NCBI RefSeq assembly: GCF_900110755.1
Contig: NZ_FOFF01000018.1
Span: 62,001 to 126,000 of the forward strand
Direction of reading: 5' to 3'
From: Streptomyces sp. yr375
GTDB taxonomy: Bacteria > Actinomycetota > Actinomycetes > Streptomycetales > Streptomycetaceae
DNA: 64,000 nt
Numbering within the stretch: the first letter of the stretch is position 1; each line of letters begins with the position of its first letter. The notes beneath the pieces are model-generated. The model had not been told where the DNA came from and did not search any database. It worked only from the letters and a program-made list of their open reading frames with translations. Below are positions 25,438 to 34,384 of this stretch, piece by piece. The position numbers were made by a program, and so were the translations under genes.

Positions 25438-26061
25438 CTACGGGACCACGACGACCGACTGGCCGATCGTCGCGAAGCCCCACATCGCGTCGCCGTCCGC
25501 GACGCTCTCCCGGATGCCGCCCGTGCGCACCGTCGGGTCGGGCTCCGGCAGCGAGCCGTCCAGTGCCGCGCTGAAGCCGATCGTGACGTCGTCCACGGTG
25601 GCGAAGCGCACGACGTGTTCGATGGGGGTGCCGTCGGTGCCGGTGACGGCGCCCGAGCGCGAGGTGACGGAGTAGGCGCCCGTGGGCGGGTCCACGCTGC
25701 CGGGGGCGACCTTGAACGTGCGGTTGACCTTGCCGTTCGCGGCCACCAGCCAGACCCGGTCGTCGTCCAGCGCGTACACGACCCGCGCGCCCACGCCGGA
25801 GTCGGCAGGCAGCGCCGCCGGGTGCTCCTTGTCGGGGTGCGCCCTCGGCACCGGCACCGGGGCCCCGCTGCGCAGCGGCTCGGCGAGGTCGGCGGGGGCG
25901 GTCGCCGAGGCCTGGAAGGCGAGGAACCCGACCGTCGCCAGGGCCGCCGCGGTGAGCCCGGTCACGATAGTCGAGCTGTTGCCTGCCACCCGGGACCACC
26001 CCGTCCGTTCCGTCTGTTCCGACTGCGTCGTCTGCGCTGACTGTCTGCTCTGGCCGTTCAC
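25438..26061 (-). CDS. membrane-anchored L,D-transpeptidase-like protein lacking the catalytic Cys
   Basis: 207 residues from GTG 26061. A cytoplasmic Gln/Thr/Ser-rich N-terminus is followed by one membrane helix (about 32-52, TIVTGLTAAALATVGFLAF) and an outside domain. The C-terminal stretch VRTGGIRESVADGDAMWGFATIGQSVVVV follows the pattern after the YkuD catalytic site (HGCIRMS..DA..L....VGTPV), but the HGC position is TGG. It is therefore probably non-catalytic; this relationship is my inference. Divergent from tsaB. Confidence 0.75.
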   Translation of the reverse strand: MNGQSRQSAQTTQSEQTERTGWSRVAGNSSTIVTGLTAAALATVGFLAFQASATAPADLAEPLRSGAPVPVPRAHPDKEHPAALPADSGVGARVVYALDDDRVWLVAANGKVNRTFKVAPGSVDPPTGAYSVTSRSGAVTGTDGTPIEHVVRFATVDDVTIGFSAALDGSLPEPDPTVRTGGIRESVADGDAMWGFATIGQSVVVVP

Positions 26062-26165
26062 CTACGGGTCTGTCCCGTACGTCACGTTTCGCGGTGACGT
26101 TAGCAGTCGGTGCGGCCTCCGTCGGCGCGGCCGTGTGCGGGGCGTGGGAGCCGTAGGCTGTTTGC

Positions 26166-26819
26166 GTGCTCTTGCTCGCTCTGGATACCGCCACCCCCGC
26201 CGTCACCGTCGCGCTGCACGACGGCACGGACGTCGTCGCCTCCTCGAGTCAGGTGGACGCGCGCCGGCACGGTGAACTGCTGCTGCCGGCCGTCGACCGG
26301 CTGCTCGCCGGGGCCGGGCTCAGGCTCGACGCCGTCACCGGGATCGTCGTCGGCGTCGGCCCCGGCCCCTACACCGGGCTGCGGGTCGGGCTGATGACCG
26401 CCGACACCTTCGGGCTCGCGCTCGGTGTCCCCGTGCACGGTCTGTGCACGCTCGACGGCCTCGCGTACGCCGCCGACCTCGAAGGACCCTTCGTGGTGGC
26501 GACCGACGCGCGCCGCAAGGAGGTCTACTGGGCGCGCTACGCCGACTCCCGGACGCGGCTCTCGGGCCCCGCCGTGGACCGGCCCGCCGACATCGCCGAC
26601 GAGGTGGCCGGGCTGCCGGCCGTCGGCGCGGGCGCGCTGCTGTACCCGGACGCCTTCCCGGACGCGCACGAGCCCGGGCACGTCTCCGCGGCGGCGCTGG
26701 CGAGCCTGGCCGCGGAGCGGCTGGCGGCGGGCGAGGAGCTCGCGGAGCCGCGCCCGCTGTATCTGCGCAGGCCGGACGCCCAGGTGCCGAAGAACTACAA
26801 GGTGGTCACCCCCAAGTGA
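26166..26819 (+). CDS. tsaB: tRNA t6A biosynthesis protein, TsaD partner
   Basis: 217 residues from GTG (MLLLALDTATPAVTVAL). An ASKHA fold without catalysis, it scaffolds TsaD. GVGPGPYTGLRVGLMTA and the C-terminal YLRRPDAQVPK are diagnostic. A -10-like TAGGCT (26154-26159) sits so close to the GTG that the transcript may be leaderless. The stop overlaps rimI by 4 nt. Confidence 0.93.
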   Translation: MLLLALDTATPAVTVALHDGTDVVASSSQVDARRHGELLLPAVDRLLAGAGLRLDAVTGIVVGVGPGPYTGLRVGLMTADTFGLALGVPVHGLCTLDGLAYAADLEGPFVVATDARRKEVYWARYADSRTRLSGPAVDRPADIADEVAGLPAVGAGALLYPDAFPDAHEPGHVSAAALASLAAERLAAGEELAEPRPLYLRRPDAQVPKNYKVVTPK

Positions 26820-27397
26820 CCGATGCCGTCAACGAAGCCGTCAACCCACCCGGTCACCCCGTGCTGCGCGAGATGCGCTGGTGGGACATCGAACCCGTGC
26901 TGGAGCTGGAGAAGGACCTCTTCCCCGAGGACACCTGGTCCCGGGGCATGTTCTGGTCCGACCTGGCCCACGCCCGCGGTGCCGAGGCGACCCGCCGGTA
27001 TGTCGTCGCCGTCGACGAGACCGGCGAGGGCGAGGCGTCCGCCGACGGCCGGACCGTGGGCGGCCGGATCGTCGGGTACGCCGGTCTCGCCGCCTCCGGT
27101 GACCTCGCCGACGTGCAGACCATCGCCGTCGCCCGCGCGCACTGGGGCACCGGGCTCGGCGGCCGGCTGCTGACGGAGCTGCTGCGCGCGGCGACCGCGT
27201 TCGAGTGCGCCGAGGTCATGCTGGAGTGCCGGATCGACAACGTCCGCGCGCAGAAGCTGTACGAGCGCTTCGGCTTCGAGGCCATCGGCTTCCGGCGCGG
27301 CTACTACCAGCCGGGGAACGTGGACGCCCTGGTGATGCGACTGACCGACCCGTCCACATCCGTGGCAGGAACGCAAGGAACCGAGACCAATGGCTGA
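26816..27397 (+). CDS. rimI: ribosomal protein S18 alanine N-acetyltransferase
   Basis: 193 residues from GTG 26816, overlapping the tsaB stop (GTGA). It is a GNAT acetyltransferase: the acetyl-CoA loop VARAHWGTGLGGRLL, followed by NVRAQKLYERFGFEAIGFRRGYYQPGNVDA, is the RimI pattern. The tsaB-rimI-tsaD order is conserved. In actinobacteria the true substrate may be broader than S18. It overlaps tsaD by 8 nt. Confidence 0.92.
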   Translation: MTDAVNEAVNPPGHPVLREMRWWDIEPVLELEKDLFPEDTWSRGMFWSDLAHARGAEATRRYVVAVDETGEGEASADGRTVGGRIVGYAGLAASGDLADVQTIAVARAHWGTGLGGRLLTELLRAATAFECAEVMLECRIDNVRAQKLYERFGFEAIGFRRGYYQPGNVDALVMRLTDPSTSVAGTQGTETNG

Positions 27398-28499
27398 CGA
27401 ACCCCTCGTACTGGGGATCGAGACCTCCTGCGACGAGACCGGCGTCGGCGTCGTGCGCGGCACCACCCTGCTGGCGGACGCGATCGCCTCCAGCGTCGAC
27501 GAGCACGCCCGCTTCGGCGGGGTCGTGCCGGAGGTGGCCTCCCGGGCCCACCTGGAGGCGATGGTCCCGACCATCGAACGGGCGCTGAAGGAAGCGGGCG
27601 TGAGCCCGAAGGACCTCGACGGCATCGCCGTCACGGCCGGTCCGGGTCTCGCCGGCGCCCTGCTGGTCGGCGTCTCGGCGGCGAAGGCGTACGCCTACGC
27701 CCTCGGCAAGCCCCTCTACGGCGTCAACCACCTCGCCTCCCACATCTGCGTGGATCAGTTGGAGCACGGCCCGCTGCCCGAGCCGACGATGGCGCTGCTG
27801 GTGTCCGGCGGGCACTCGTCCCTGCTCCTGTCGAGCGACATCACGTCCGACGTCCGTCCGATGGGCGCGACCATCGACGACGCGGCGGGCGAGGCGTTCG
27901 ACAAGATCGCGCGGGTGCTGAACCTGGGCTTCCCGGGCGGGCCGGTCATCGACCGGTACGCGCGCGAGGGCGACCCGAAGGCCATAGCGTTCCCGCGCGG
28001 TCTCACCGGTCCGCGCGACCCGGCGTACGACTTCTCCTTCTCCGGGCTGAAGACGGCGGTCGCCCGCTGGATTGAGGCCAAGCGGGCGGCGGGCGAGGAC
28101 GTCCCGGTGCGGGACGTGGCCGCCTCCTTCCAGGAGGCGGTCGTGGACGTCCTGACCCGCAAGGCCGTCCGTGCCTGCAAGGACGAGGGCGTCGACCACC
28201 TGATGATCGGCGGCGGCGTGGCCGCCAACTCGCGGCTGCGGGTGCTGGCCCAGGAGCGCTGCGAGGCGGCCGGCATCCGGCTGCGCGTGCCGCGTCCCAA
28301 GCTGTGCACGGACAACGGCGCGATGGTCGCGGCGCTGGGCGCGGAGATGGTCGCCCGGGGGCGGGCCGCGTCGAGCTGGGACCTGTCGGCGGACTCGTCC
28401 CTCCCGGTGACCGACCCCCACGTGCCCGGCCACGACCACGACCATGTCCATGTCCATGTCCATGCCCATGAGGTCGGCAAGGACAACCTGTACTCATGA
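27390..28499 (+). CDS. tsaD: tRNA N6-threonylcarbamoyltransferase catalytic subunit
   Basis: 369 residues. It transfers threonylcarbamoyl from TC-AMP to A37. Motifs are LGIETSCDETGVGVV, the metal-binding HLASHI pair, LVSGGHSSLL, GATIDDAAGEAFDK and MIGGGVAANSRLR. The C-terminus carries an unusual His-rich tail: about nine His in 20 residues (GHDHDHVHVHVHAHE), encoded by a CATGTC microsatellite. That tail is not part of the family core and may bind metal. Confidence 0.94.
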   Translation: MADEPLVLGIETSCDETGVGVVRGTTLLADAIASSVDEHARFGGVVPEVASRAHLEAMVPTIERALKEAGVSPKDLDGIAVTAGPGLAGALLVGVSAAKAYAYALGKPLYGVNHLASHICVDQLEHGPLPEPTMALLVSGGHSSLLLSSDITSDVRPMGATIDDAAGEAFDKIARVLNLGFPGGPVIDRYAREGDPKAIAFPRGLTGPRDPAYDFSFSGLKTAVARWIEAKRAAGEDVPVRDVAASFQEAVVDVLTRKAVRACKDEGVDHLMIGGGVAANSRLRVLAQERCEAAGIRLRVPRPKLCTDNGAMVAALGAEMVARGRAASSWDLSADSSLPVTDPHVPGHDHDHVHVHVHAHEVGKDNLYS

Positions 28500-28527
28500 G
28501 GTCCCTGAGGACCATGAGGGTGGTGTC

Positions 28528-29097
28528 ATGACCGTCGCGTTGATGTGGGAGGCCCGGGCGGCGGAGGGCCGGGGCGGCGACCTCCTCGCCTGGGCCCGCG
28601 CCCGTGCCGGGGAGCTGACCCCCCGTCCCCTGCGCCGCGAGACCTTCCGCGCGCCGCAGGACCGGGTCCTCGTCATCACCTGGTGGGACACGGCCTACGA
28701 CGATCCCGACCTGCCCGAACTCCCGGAGCCCGGGGCGGAGTTGGTGACGCGGGCCGTGCACCGGTGGCGGTTCGAGCCGGTCGGGGAGCAGCCGTCCTGG
28801 TACGGCGTCCGGTGCGTCTTCCGGCACGTGTCCCTGGGCGTCTACGAGGAGCGCGTCACCCTCTGGACCGCCCACTCCCTCGACGAGGCGATCGAGCACG
28901 GGGAGACCGAGGCCGCCGCGTACTGCGCGGACCTCGACGACGTCGCCTACACCGGCTTCGCCGAGGCCTACGCCATGGACGGCGCCCCCGGCGAGGGCGC
29001 CGAGGTGTTCTCCCTCATGCGCGAGAGCCCGCTGCCCCCGGGCGAGTACGCGGCACGGTTCTTCGCGACGGGCACGGAGCGGACGGCGGGTCACTGA
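28528..29097 (+). CDS. hypothetical protein (DUF4288-like C-terminal half)
   Basis: 189 residues from ATG 28528 (MTVALMWEARAAEGRGGDLL). The first ~75 residues look like a small alpha/beta ABM-type domain (ALMWEARAAEG..LLAWARARAGEL). The second half, WYGVRCVFRHVSLGVYEERVTLWTAHSLDEAIEHGETEA cut into its parts, has the strand-strand-helix look of DUF4288. It lies 28 nt after tsaD and is probably in the same transcript. The function is unknown and the domain call is tentative. Confidence 0.7.
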   Translation: MTVALMWEARAAEGRGGDLLAWARARAGELTPRPLRRETFRAPQDRVLVITWWDTAYDDPDLPELPEPGAELVTRAVHRWRFEPVGEQPSWYGVRCVFRHVSLGVYEERVTLWTAHSLDEAIEHGETEAAAYCADLDDVAYTGFAEAYAMDGAPGEGAEVFSLMRESPLPPGEYAARFFATGTERTAGH

Positions 29098-29156
29098 CCC
29101 GTAGGGGCCGCCGCCCCCGTCAGCCCCGATCCCGCGCGACGGTCAGCTCACGACCC

Positions 29157-31505
29157 TCAGCTCACGACCGTCACCTCGCACCGCAGTCGCCGTCCCGTGC
29201 CCACCTCGCGCAGCGGGCCGGTCAGCCGTAGCCGGGCCACTTCCCGTACCGCCGCGCTCGATGTCCCCAACCGCAGTTCCAGCGCCCCCGGTTCGACGAC
29301 GCGTCGGCCCTCGCGGTCGGTGAAGGCCGACAGGTCGGCGTGGAAGTGGAAGGTCACCCGCGCCGACTCGCCCGCCGCCAGCTCCAGGCGCTGGTAGCCG
29401 ATCAGGCGTACGTCGGGACGGGTGACGGCGGCCACCGGGTCGTGGAGGTACAACTGCACGACCTCCGCGCCCGCCCGCTCGCCCGTGTTGCGGACCGTGA
29501 CGGCGGCGTCGTACGAGCCGTCCGTCGGGATCTCCGCGTCGGGGCCGGTGAAGTCCTCCCAGGTGAACTCCGTGTACGAGCGGCCGTGGCCGAAGGCGTA
29601 CAGCGGGGTCGGGTCCAGGTTGCTGACCTGGCCGGCCAGGCCCAGGGGCGGCTGGAGGTAGGTCCAGGGCTGGCCGCCCGGCAGCCGGGGCACGCTCACC
29701 GGGAGGCGGCCCGAGGGGTTCACCCGGCCCGAGAGCACGCCCGCGACCGCAGGACCGCCCTCCTCGCCGGGGAAGAACGCCTGGACGACCGCCCCCAGCC
29801 GCCCGTGCCAGCGGCCCAGCGCGTACGGGCGGCCGGTGAGCAGGACGAGGACGACCGGGACGCCCGTCGCCACCAACGCGTCCAGCAGCTCGCCCTGGAC
29901 GCCCGGCAGGGTGAGGTCGGCCACGTCGCAGCCCTCGCCCGAGGTGCCCCGGCCGAACAGGCCCGCCCGGTCGCCGAGCACGGCCAGGCAGACGTCCGCC
30001 TCCGAAGCGCGCGCGACGGCCTCCGTGAACCCGGACGGGTCCGGGTCCGAGACCCCGCAGCCTTCCGTGAACGTCACCTTGGCGTCCGGGAGTTCGGCCC
30101 GCAGGGACTCCAGGAGGGTCGGGATCTCGATGCCGAGTTCCGCCTCGGGGTGGTGGGTGAGGACATGGGAGGGGAAGGAGTAGCAGCCGAGCATCGCCAT
30201 GGCGTCCGCCGCCCTCGGACCCACGACCGCGATCCGGGTGTCGGGCGCGAGGGGGAGCAGACCGTCGGGATTGTCCAACAGCACCACCGACTCCTCCGCC
30301 AGCCGCCGCGCCAGGGCGCGGTTCGCCGGGGGGTCGAGATCGATCGCCGGGGCGGTCGCCGTCTCGGCCGTCTCGGCGGACCCGGCGGCCTCTGTGGTCT
30401 TCGGCTCAGGCTGCCAGTCTTCGTCCAGGAGGCCCAGTTCGCATTTCTGGAGTAGGACGCGGTGGGCGGCCCGGTCGACCAGGGGCAAGGGGATCTCGCC
30501 CCGGCGTACCGCCTCGATCAGTACGTCGCCGTAGTACTTCACCGTCGGCAGTTCGACGTCGATGCCGGCTGCCAGGGCGAGGTGGGCGGCCTCGGTGGGG
30601 GTGCCGGCGACCCGGTGGAGGGTTTGGAGGAAGCCGATGCCGAAGTAGTCGGCGACGACCGTGCCGGTGAAGCCCCACTCGTCGCGCAGGAGGCGGGTCA
30701 GCAGTTCGGGGTCGGCGGAGGCCGGGACGCCGTCGCGTTCCGTGTAGGCGGCCATCACCGAGCGGGCGCCGCCCTCGCGCAGCGCCATCTCGAAGGGCGG
30801 CAGGGTGACGTCCGCGAACTCGCGGGTGCCCGCCCGGACCGGGGCGAGGTTGCGGGCGCCCGCCGAGGACGCGTACCCGGCGAAGTGCTTGAGCGTGGCG
30901 ACGATCCCGGCCGATTCCAGCCCGCGCACATAGGCCGTGCCGACGGTGCCGACCAGGTACGGGTCCTCGCCGATCGTCTCCTCGACCCGTCCCCAGCGCG
31001 GGTCGCGGACGACGTCCAGCAGCGGGGCCAGACCCTGGTGGACGCCGACCGCGCGCAGGTCGCGGCCGATCGCCCGGCCCACCTCCTCCACCAGCGGCGG
31101 ATCGAAGGCGGCACCCCAGGCCAGCGGCACCGGGTAGGCGGTGGCCCGCCAGGCGGTGAAGCCGGCGAGGCACTCCTCGTGGGCGACCGCCGGGATGCCG
31201 AAGCGGCTCGCGGCGGCGATCCGGCGCTGGGCGAGCGCCAGTGCGCGGGCGCCGACCGCCGGGTCCACGGGGGCGGTGCCGAAGGACCGGGTCAGTTGGC
31301 CGAGCCCCCGGGTGATCAGCTCGTCCCAGTCGTAGTCGGCGGTCATGTCGTGCTGGTGCGGGGCGACTCCGTCGCCGTCCGTCGCGGCGCCGACCCACAC
31401 GCCGTACAACTGCGCGGTCTTCTCCTCCAGGGTCATCCGGGAGAGGAGGTCGTCGACACGGGCGGCGGCGGGCAGGGCGGGGTCACGCCAGGGGGCGGTG
31501 GTCAT
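29157..31505 (-). CDS. GH3 beta-glycosidase (beta-glucosidase/beta-xylosidase)
   Basis: 782 residues from ATG 31505 with AGGAG upstream. The GH3 N-terminal TIM-barrel domain carries the nucleophile Asp in GTVVADYFGIGF and the KHFAGY motif. The (alpha/beta)6 sandwich domain (about 390-600) and the C-terminal fibronectin-III-like domain (YTEFTWEDF..VTVRNTGERAGAEVVQLYL) follow. There is no signal peptide, so it probably cleaves imported oligosaccharides in the cytoplasm. Divergent from a LacI gene and next to a xylanase, it likely acts on xylo- or gluco-oligomers. Confidence 0.9.
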   Translation of the reverse strand: MTTAPWRDPALPAAARVDDLLSRMTLEEKTAQLYGVWVGAATDGDGVAPHQHDMTADYDWDELITRGLGQLTRSFGTAPVDPAVGARALALAQRRIAAASRFGIPAVAHEECLAGFTAWRATAYPVPLAWGAAFDPPLVEEVGRAIGRDLRAVGVHQGLAPLLDVVRDPRWGRVEETIGEDPYLVGTVGTAYVRGLESAGIVATLKHFAGYASSAGARNLAPVRAGTREFADVTLPPFEMALREGGARSVMAAYTERDGVPASADPELLTRLLRDEWGFTGTVVADYFGIGFLQTLHRVAGTPTEAAHLALAAGIDVELPTVKYYGDVLIEAVRRGEIPLPLVDRAAHRVLLQKCELGLLDEDWQPEPKTTEAAGSAETAETATAPAIDLDPPANRALARRLAEESVVLLDNPDGLLPLAPDTRIAVVGPRAADAMAMLGCYSFPSHVLTHHPEAELGIEIPTLLESLRAELPDAKVTFTEGCGVSDPDPSGFTEAVARASEADVCLAVLGDRAGLFGRGTSGEGCDVADLTLPGVQGELLDALVATGVPVVLVLLTGRPYALGRWHGRLGAVVQAFFPGEEGGPAVAGVLSGRVNPSGRLPVSVPRLPGGQPWTYLQPPLGLAGQVSNLDPTPLYAFGHGRSYTEFTWEDFTGPDAEIPTDGSYDAAVTVRNTGERAGAEVVQLYLHDPVAAVTRPDVRLIGYQRLELAAGESARVTFHFHADLSAFTDREGRRVVEPGALELRLGTSSAAVREVARLRLTGPLREVGTGRRLRCEVTVVS

Positions 31506-31527
31506 GAGACTCCTGTCCCTAAGGATT

Positions 31528-31559
31528 CGAATGTTTCGCAACGCACTTCGAATGTTCCG
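31528..31559. promoter_or_regulatory. paired LacI-type operators, GH3/lacI intergenic region
   Basis: CGAATGTTTCG (31528-31538, palindromic CGAA-n3-TTCG) and CGAATGTTCCG (31549-31559) are spaced 21 bp, two helical turns, between the diverging genes. They resemble the CGAAACTTTCG site in front of the xylanase at 32780, so one regulator probably binds all three. Confidence 0.65.
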
Positions 31560-31618
31560 GGAACCTATGGCGTCCCCATGGGTTCGTCAAGGGGTCGCGT
31601 GGGGATACGATCGCCGCC

Positions 31619-32674
31619 ATGACACCCTCGGAGCCCACAGAAACGCGGACAGAAGCGCGGTCGAAGCAGACCGCGACGCTCGCGGAGATCGCTCGTGAGG
31701 CCGGCGTATCGGCACCGACTGTTTCGAAGGTCCTCAACGGCCGTGCCGATGTCGCCCCCGCGACCCGCACCCGTGTCGAGGACCTGCTGCGCGCCCACGG
31801 CTACCGGCGCCGCCGCGCCGAGGCGACCCGCTCCCCCCTGATCGACCTGGTCTTCCACGAGCTGGAGAGCGCCTGGGCGATGGAGGTCATCCGGGGCGTG
31901 GAGGACGTGGCCAGGGACGCCGGGCTGAGCGTCGTGCTGAGTGAGAGCGCGGGCCGCCTCACACCCGGGCGGACCTGGGCCGACCAGGTCGCCGCCCGCC
32001 GTCCGCACGGCGTCGTGCTGGTCCTCTCCGGGCTCGACGAGTCCCAGCGGGCGCTGCTGACCAGCCGTTCCATCCCGTTCGTGGTGATGGACCCGGCGGG
32101 CGACCCGGGCGCCGACGTGCCGTCCATCGGCGCGACCAACTGGCAGGGCGGGCTTGCCGCCACCCGGCACCTGGTCGAGCTGGGGCACCGGCGGATCGGG
32201 GCGATCAGCGGGCCGCCGCAGATGATGTGCAGCCGCGCCCGCGTCGACGGCTACCGCGCCGCGCTGGAGACCGCCGGGCTGCCGGTGGACACCGGGCTGA
32301 TCATGACCGGCGACTTCCACCACGAGACCGGCTACCGCCTCGGCCGCGAGCTGCTGGCCCGCCCCGACCGGCCCACCGCCGTCTTCGCCGGCAACGACCT
32401 CCAGGCCCTCGGCTGCTACGAGGCCGCCCGTGAGCTGGGACTTCGTATCCCGGAGGACGTGAGCGTGGTCGGCTTCGACGATCTGCCGGTGGCCCGCTGG
32501 GTCGGGCCGCCGCTGACCACCGTCCGCCAGCCGCTGACGGAGATGGCGGAGGCGGCGGCCCGGCTGGTGCTGGAGCTGGGGCGGTCGACGTCCGAGGAGG
32601 CGCCGACGGCGACGCGGGTGGAACTGGCGACGAGTCTGGTGGTGCGGGCGAGCACGGCGCCGCCGACCCCTTAG
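31619..32674 (+). CDS. LacI family transcriptional regulator
   Basis: 351 residues. The HTH and hinge are at about 19-65 (LAEIAREAGVSAPTVSKVLNGRADV). A periplasmic-binding-protein-like effector domain follows (SPLIDLVFHELESAW; FVVMDPAGDP; LGHRRIGAISGP; PTAVFAGNDLQALG; VVGFDDLPVARWVGPPLTTVRQP). A TACGAT -10 at 31606-31611 lies 7 nt before the ATG, so the mRNA may be leaderless. It is the probable repressor of the GH3 and GH10 genes, released by a xylan- or glucan-derived sugar. Confidence 0.9.
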   Translation: MTPSEPTETRTEARSKQTATLAEIAREAGVSAPTVSKVLNGRADVAPATRTRVEDLLRAHGYRRRRAEATRSPLIDLVFHELESAWAMEVIRGVEDVARDAGLSVVLSESAGRLTPGRTWADQVAARRPHGVVLVLSGLDESQRALLTSRSIPFVVMDPAGDPGADVPSIGATNWQGGLAATRHLVELGHRRIGAISGPPQMMCSRARVDGYRAALETAGLPVDTGLIMTGDFHHETGYRLGRELLARPDRPTAVFAGNDLQALGCYEAARELGLRIPEDVSVVGFDDLPVARWVGPPLTTVRQPLTEMAEAAARLVLELGRSTSEEAPTATRVELATSLVVRASTAPPTP

Positions 32675-32778
32675 AGGTTTCCCGGCCGGTCCCTGAGGGC
32701 CTGCCGTGGCTGGAAGCCGACGTATTGACGGGTGTGGTGGACGCCTCCACACTCCTCCGAAGCCAATCGGTTGAACGA

Positions 32779-32791
32779 CCGAAACTTTCGG
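32779..32791. promoter_or_regulatory. operator in front of the xylanase gene
   Basis: CCGAAACTTTCGG is a perfect palindrome around a central C. It overlaps the ribosome-binding site (CGGAGG) 10 nt before the ATG. CGAAACTTTCG-type sites upstream of streptomycete xylanase genes are known repressor targets (from memory). A possible promoter, TTGACG-17-CACACT, lies at 32725-32753. Confidence 0.75.
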
Positions 32792-32801
32792 AGGCATCCG
32801 C

Positions 32802-34151
32802 ATGAGATCTCTGAGAACAGGCTTGTCCCTGGCGTCGCTCGTGACCGGCTTCGCCTTACTGCTCACGGCGCACGCGGCGCACGCGGCCGACACCCCCCTG
32901 CGCGACCTCGGCACCGCCAAGAGCAAGATCATCGGTACGGCGGTCACCGGCTCCAAGCTCACCGGGACCTACGGCGACCTCGCCGGGGCGCAGTTCAGCT
33001 CGCTGACGCCCGGCAACGCCATGAAGTGGGGCTCGGTCGAGCCGACCCAGGGCACCTTCAACTGGGCCGAGGCCGACCAGATCGTGGCCTTCGCGCAGGC
33101 CCACAACCAGCAGGTGCGCGGCCACACCCTGGTCTGGCACAGCCAGAACCCGAGCTGGCTGACCAACGGCAGTTGGACGCCGACCCAGCTCGGCACTCTG
33201 CTCCAGAACCACATCGACACCGAAGTCGGCCGCTACAAGGGCAAGATCGCGGCCTGGGACGTCGTCAACGAGGCCTTCAACGAGGACGGCACCTACCGCT
33301 CGACCCTCTGGTACAACGGCCTCGGCACCGACTACATCGCCAACGCCCTGACCTGGGCGCGGGCCGCCGACCCGGCCGCCAAGCTCTACATCAACGACTA
33401 CAACGTCGAGGGCGTCAACGCGAAGTCGACCGCCCTGTACAACCTGGTCAAGTCGCTGAAGGAGCGCGGGGTCCCGATCGACGGGGTCGGGCTTCAGGCC
33501 CACCTCATCGTCGGCCAGTTCCCGGCCACCCTCCAGCAGAACATCCAGCGCTTCGCCGACCTCGGCGTCGACGTGGCGATCACCGAGCTGGACATCCGGA
33601 TGGCGCTCCCGGCGGACAGCGCGAAACTCGCCCAGCAGAAGGCCGACTACAAGGCGGTCACGGCCGCCTGCGTGGCGGTCGCGCGCTGCGTGAACCTCAC
33701 CGTGTGGGGCTTCGCCGACTCCGACTCCTGGGTCGACAGCACCTTCCCGGGCTACGGGGCGGCGACGCCGTACGACGCGAACTACGCGCCGAAACCGGCG
33801 TACTACGGCATCTCCGAGGCGCTCGGCGGCGGTACGACCACCCCGCCGCCGACGGGCGGCGGCTGCACGGCGACGTACAGCGTGGGCAGCCAGTGGTCCA
33901 CCGGGTTCACCGGGAACGTGACGATCTCCTGCTCGGGCGCCGCGCTGTCGTCCTGGAAGGCGACCTGGACGTACGGCGCGGGCCAGCAGCTCACCCAGGC
34001 CTGGAACGCCACGTGCACCCAGTCGGGCGCGGCCGTCACGTGCGCGAACGCCTCGTACAACGGGACGGTCCCGGACGGCGGTTCGGTGTCGTTCGGGTTC
34101 AACGCGAACTGGAGCGGCAGCAACCCGGTGCCGACGGTGACGGTGGGCTGA
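32802..34151 (+). CDS. secreted GH10 endo-1,4-beta-xylanase with CBM2
   Basis: 449 residues. Signal peptide 1-28 (cleavage AHA-AD), then a GH10 barrel to about 345. The acid/base is E157 (WDVVNEAFNEDG) and the nucleophile E262 (ITELDIR). HTLVWHSQNPSW is intact. A short Thr/Pro/Gly linker (TTTPPPTGGG) leads to a C-terminal carbohydrate-binding module of family 2 (about 353-449) with the two Cys (GGCTATY; TCTQSG) and Trp residues for cellulose/xylan. It degrades xylan outside the cell; products would feed the GH3 enzyme. Confidence 0.94.
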   Translation: MRSLRTGLSLASLVTGFALLLTAHAAHAADTPLRDLGTAKSKIIGTAVTGSKLTGTYGDLAGAQFSSLTPGNAMKWGSVEPTQGTFNWAEADQIVAFAQAHNQQVRGHTLVWHSQNPSWLTNGSWTPTQLGTLLQNHIDTEVGRYKGKIAAWDVVNEAFNEDGTYRSTLWYNGLGTDYIANALTWARAADPAAKLYINDYNVEGVNAKSTALYNLVKSLKERGVPIDGVGLQAHLIVGQFPATLQQNIQRFADLGVDVAITELDIRMALPADSAKLAQQKADYKAVTAACVAVARCVNLTVWGFADSDSWVDSTFPGYGAATPYDANYAPKPAYYGISEALGGGTTTPPPTGGGCTATYSVGSQWSTGFTGNVTISCSGAALSSWKATWTYGAGQQLTQAWNATCTQSGAAVTCANASYNGTVPDGGSVSFGFNANWSGSNPVPTVTVG

Positions 34152-34384
34152 TCCCGGGCCGGTCCAGGTTTCGTCGAGGGCGGACAGGTCGGCCGGCGGT
34201 CGTGAGTGCTGAAGGCCGCCGGCCGCGAGTGCGCTGTGCGGGGCGCTGAAATAAATTCGGGTGCGGGTGTCGATCCGTGTCGATCCGGCCGGCTCCCGTT
34301 CGACGCAGGGGTGAGAGGCCGGGAATGACCCGGCTCACCTCACCGGAACCGACCCGGAACCCGACCCGGACCCGAGGAGTCACC

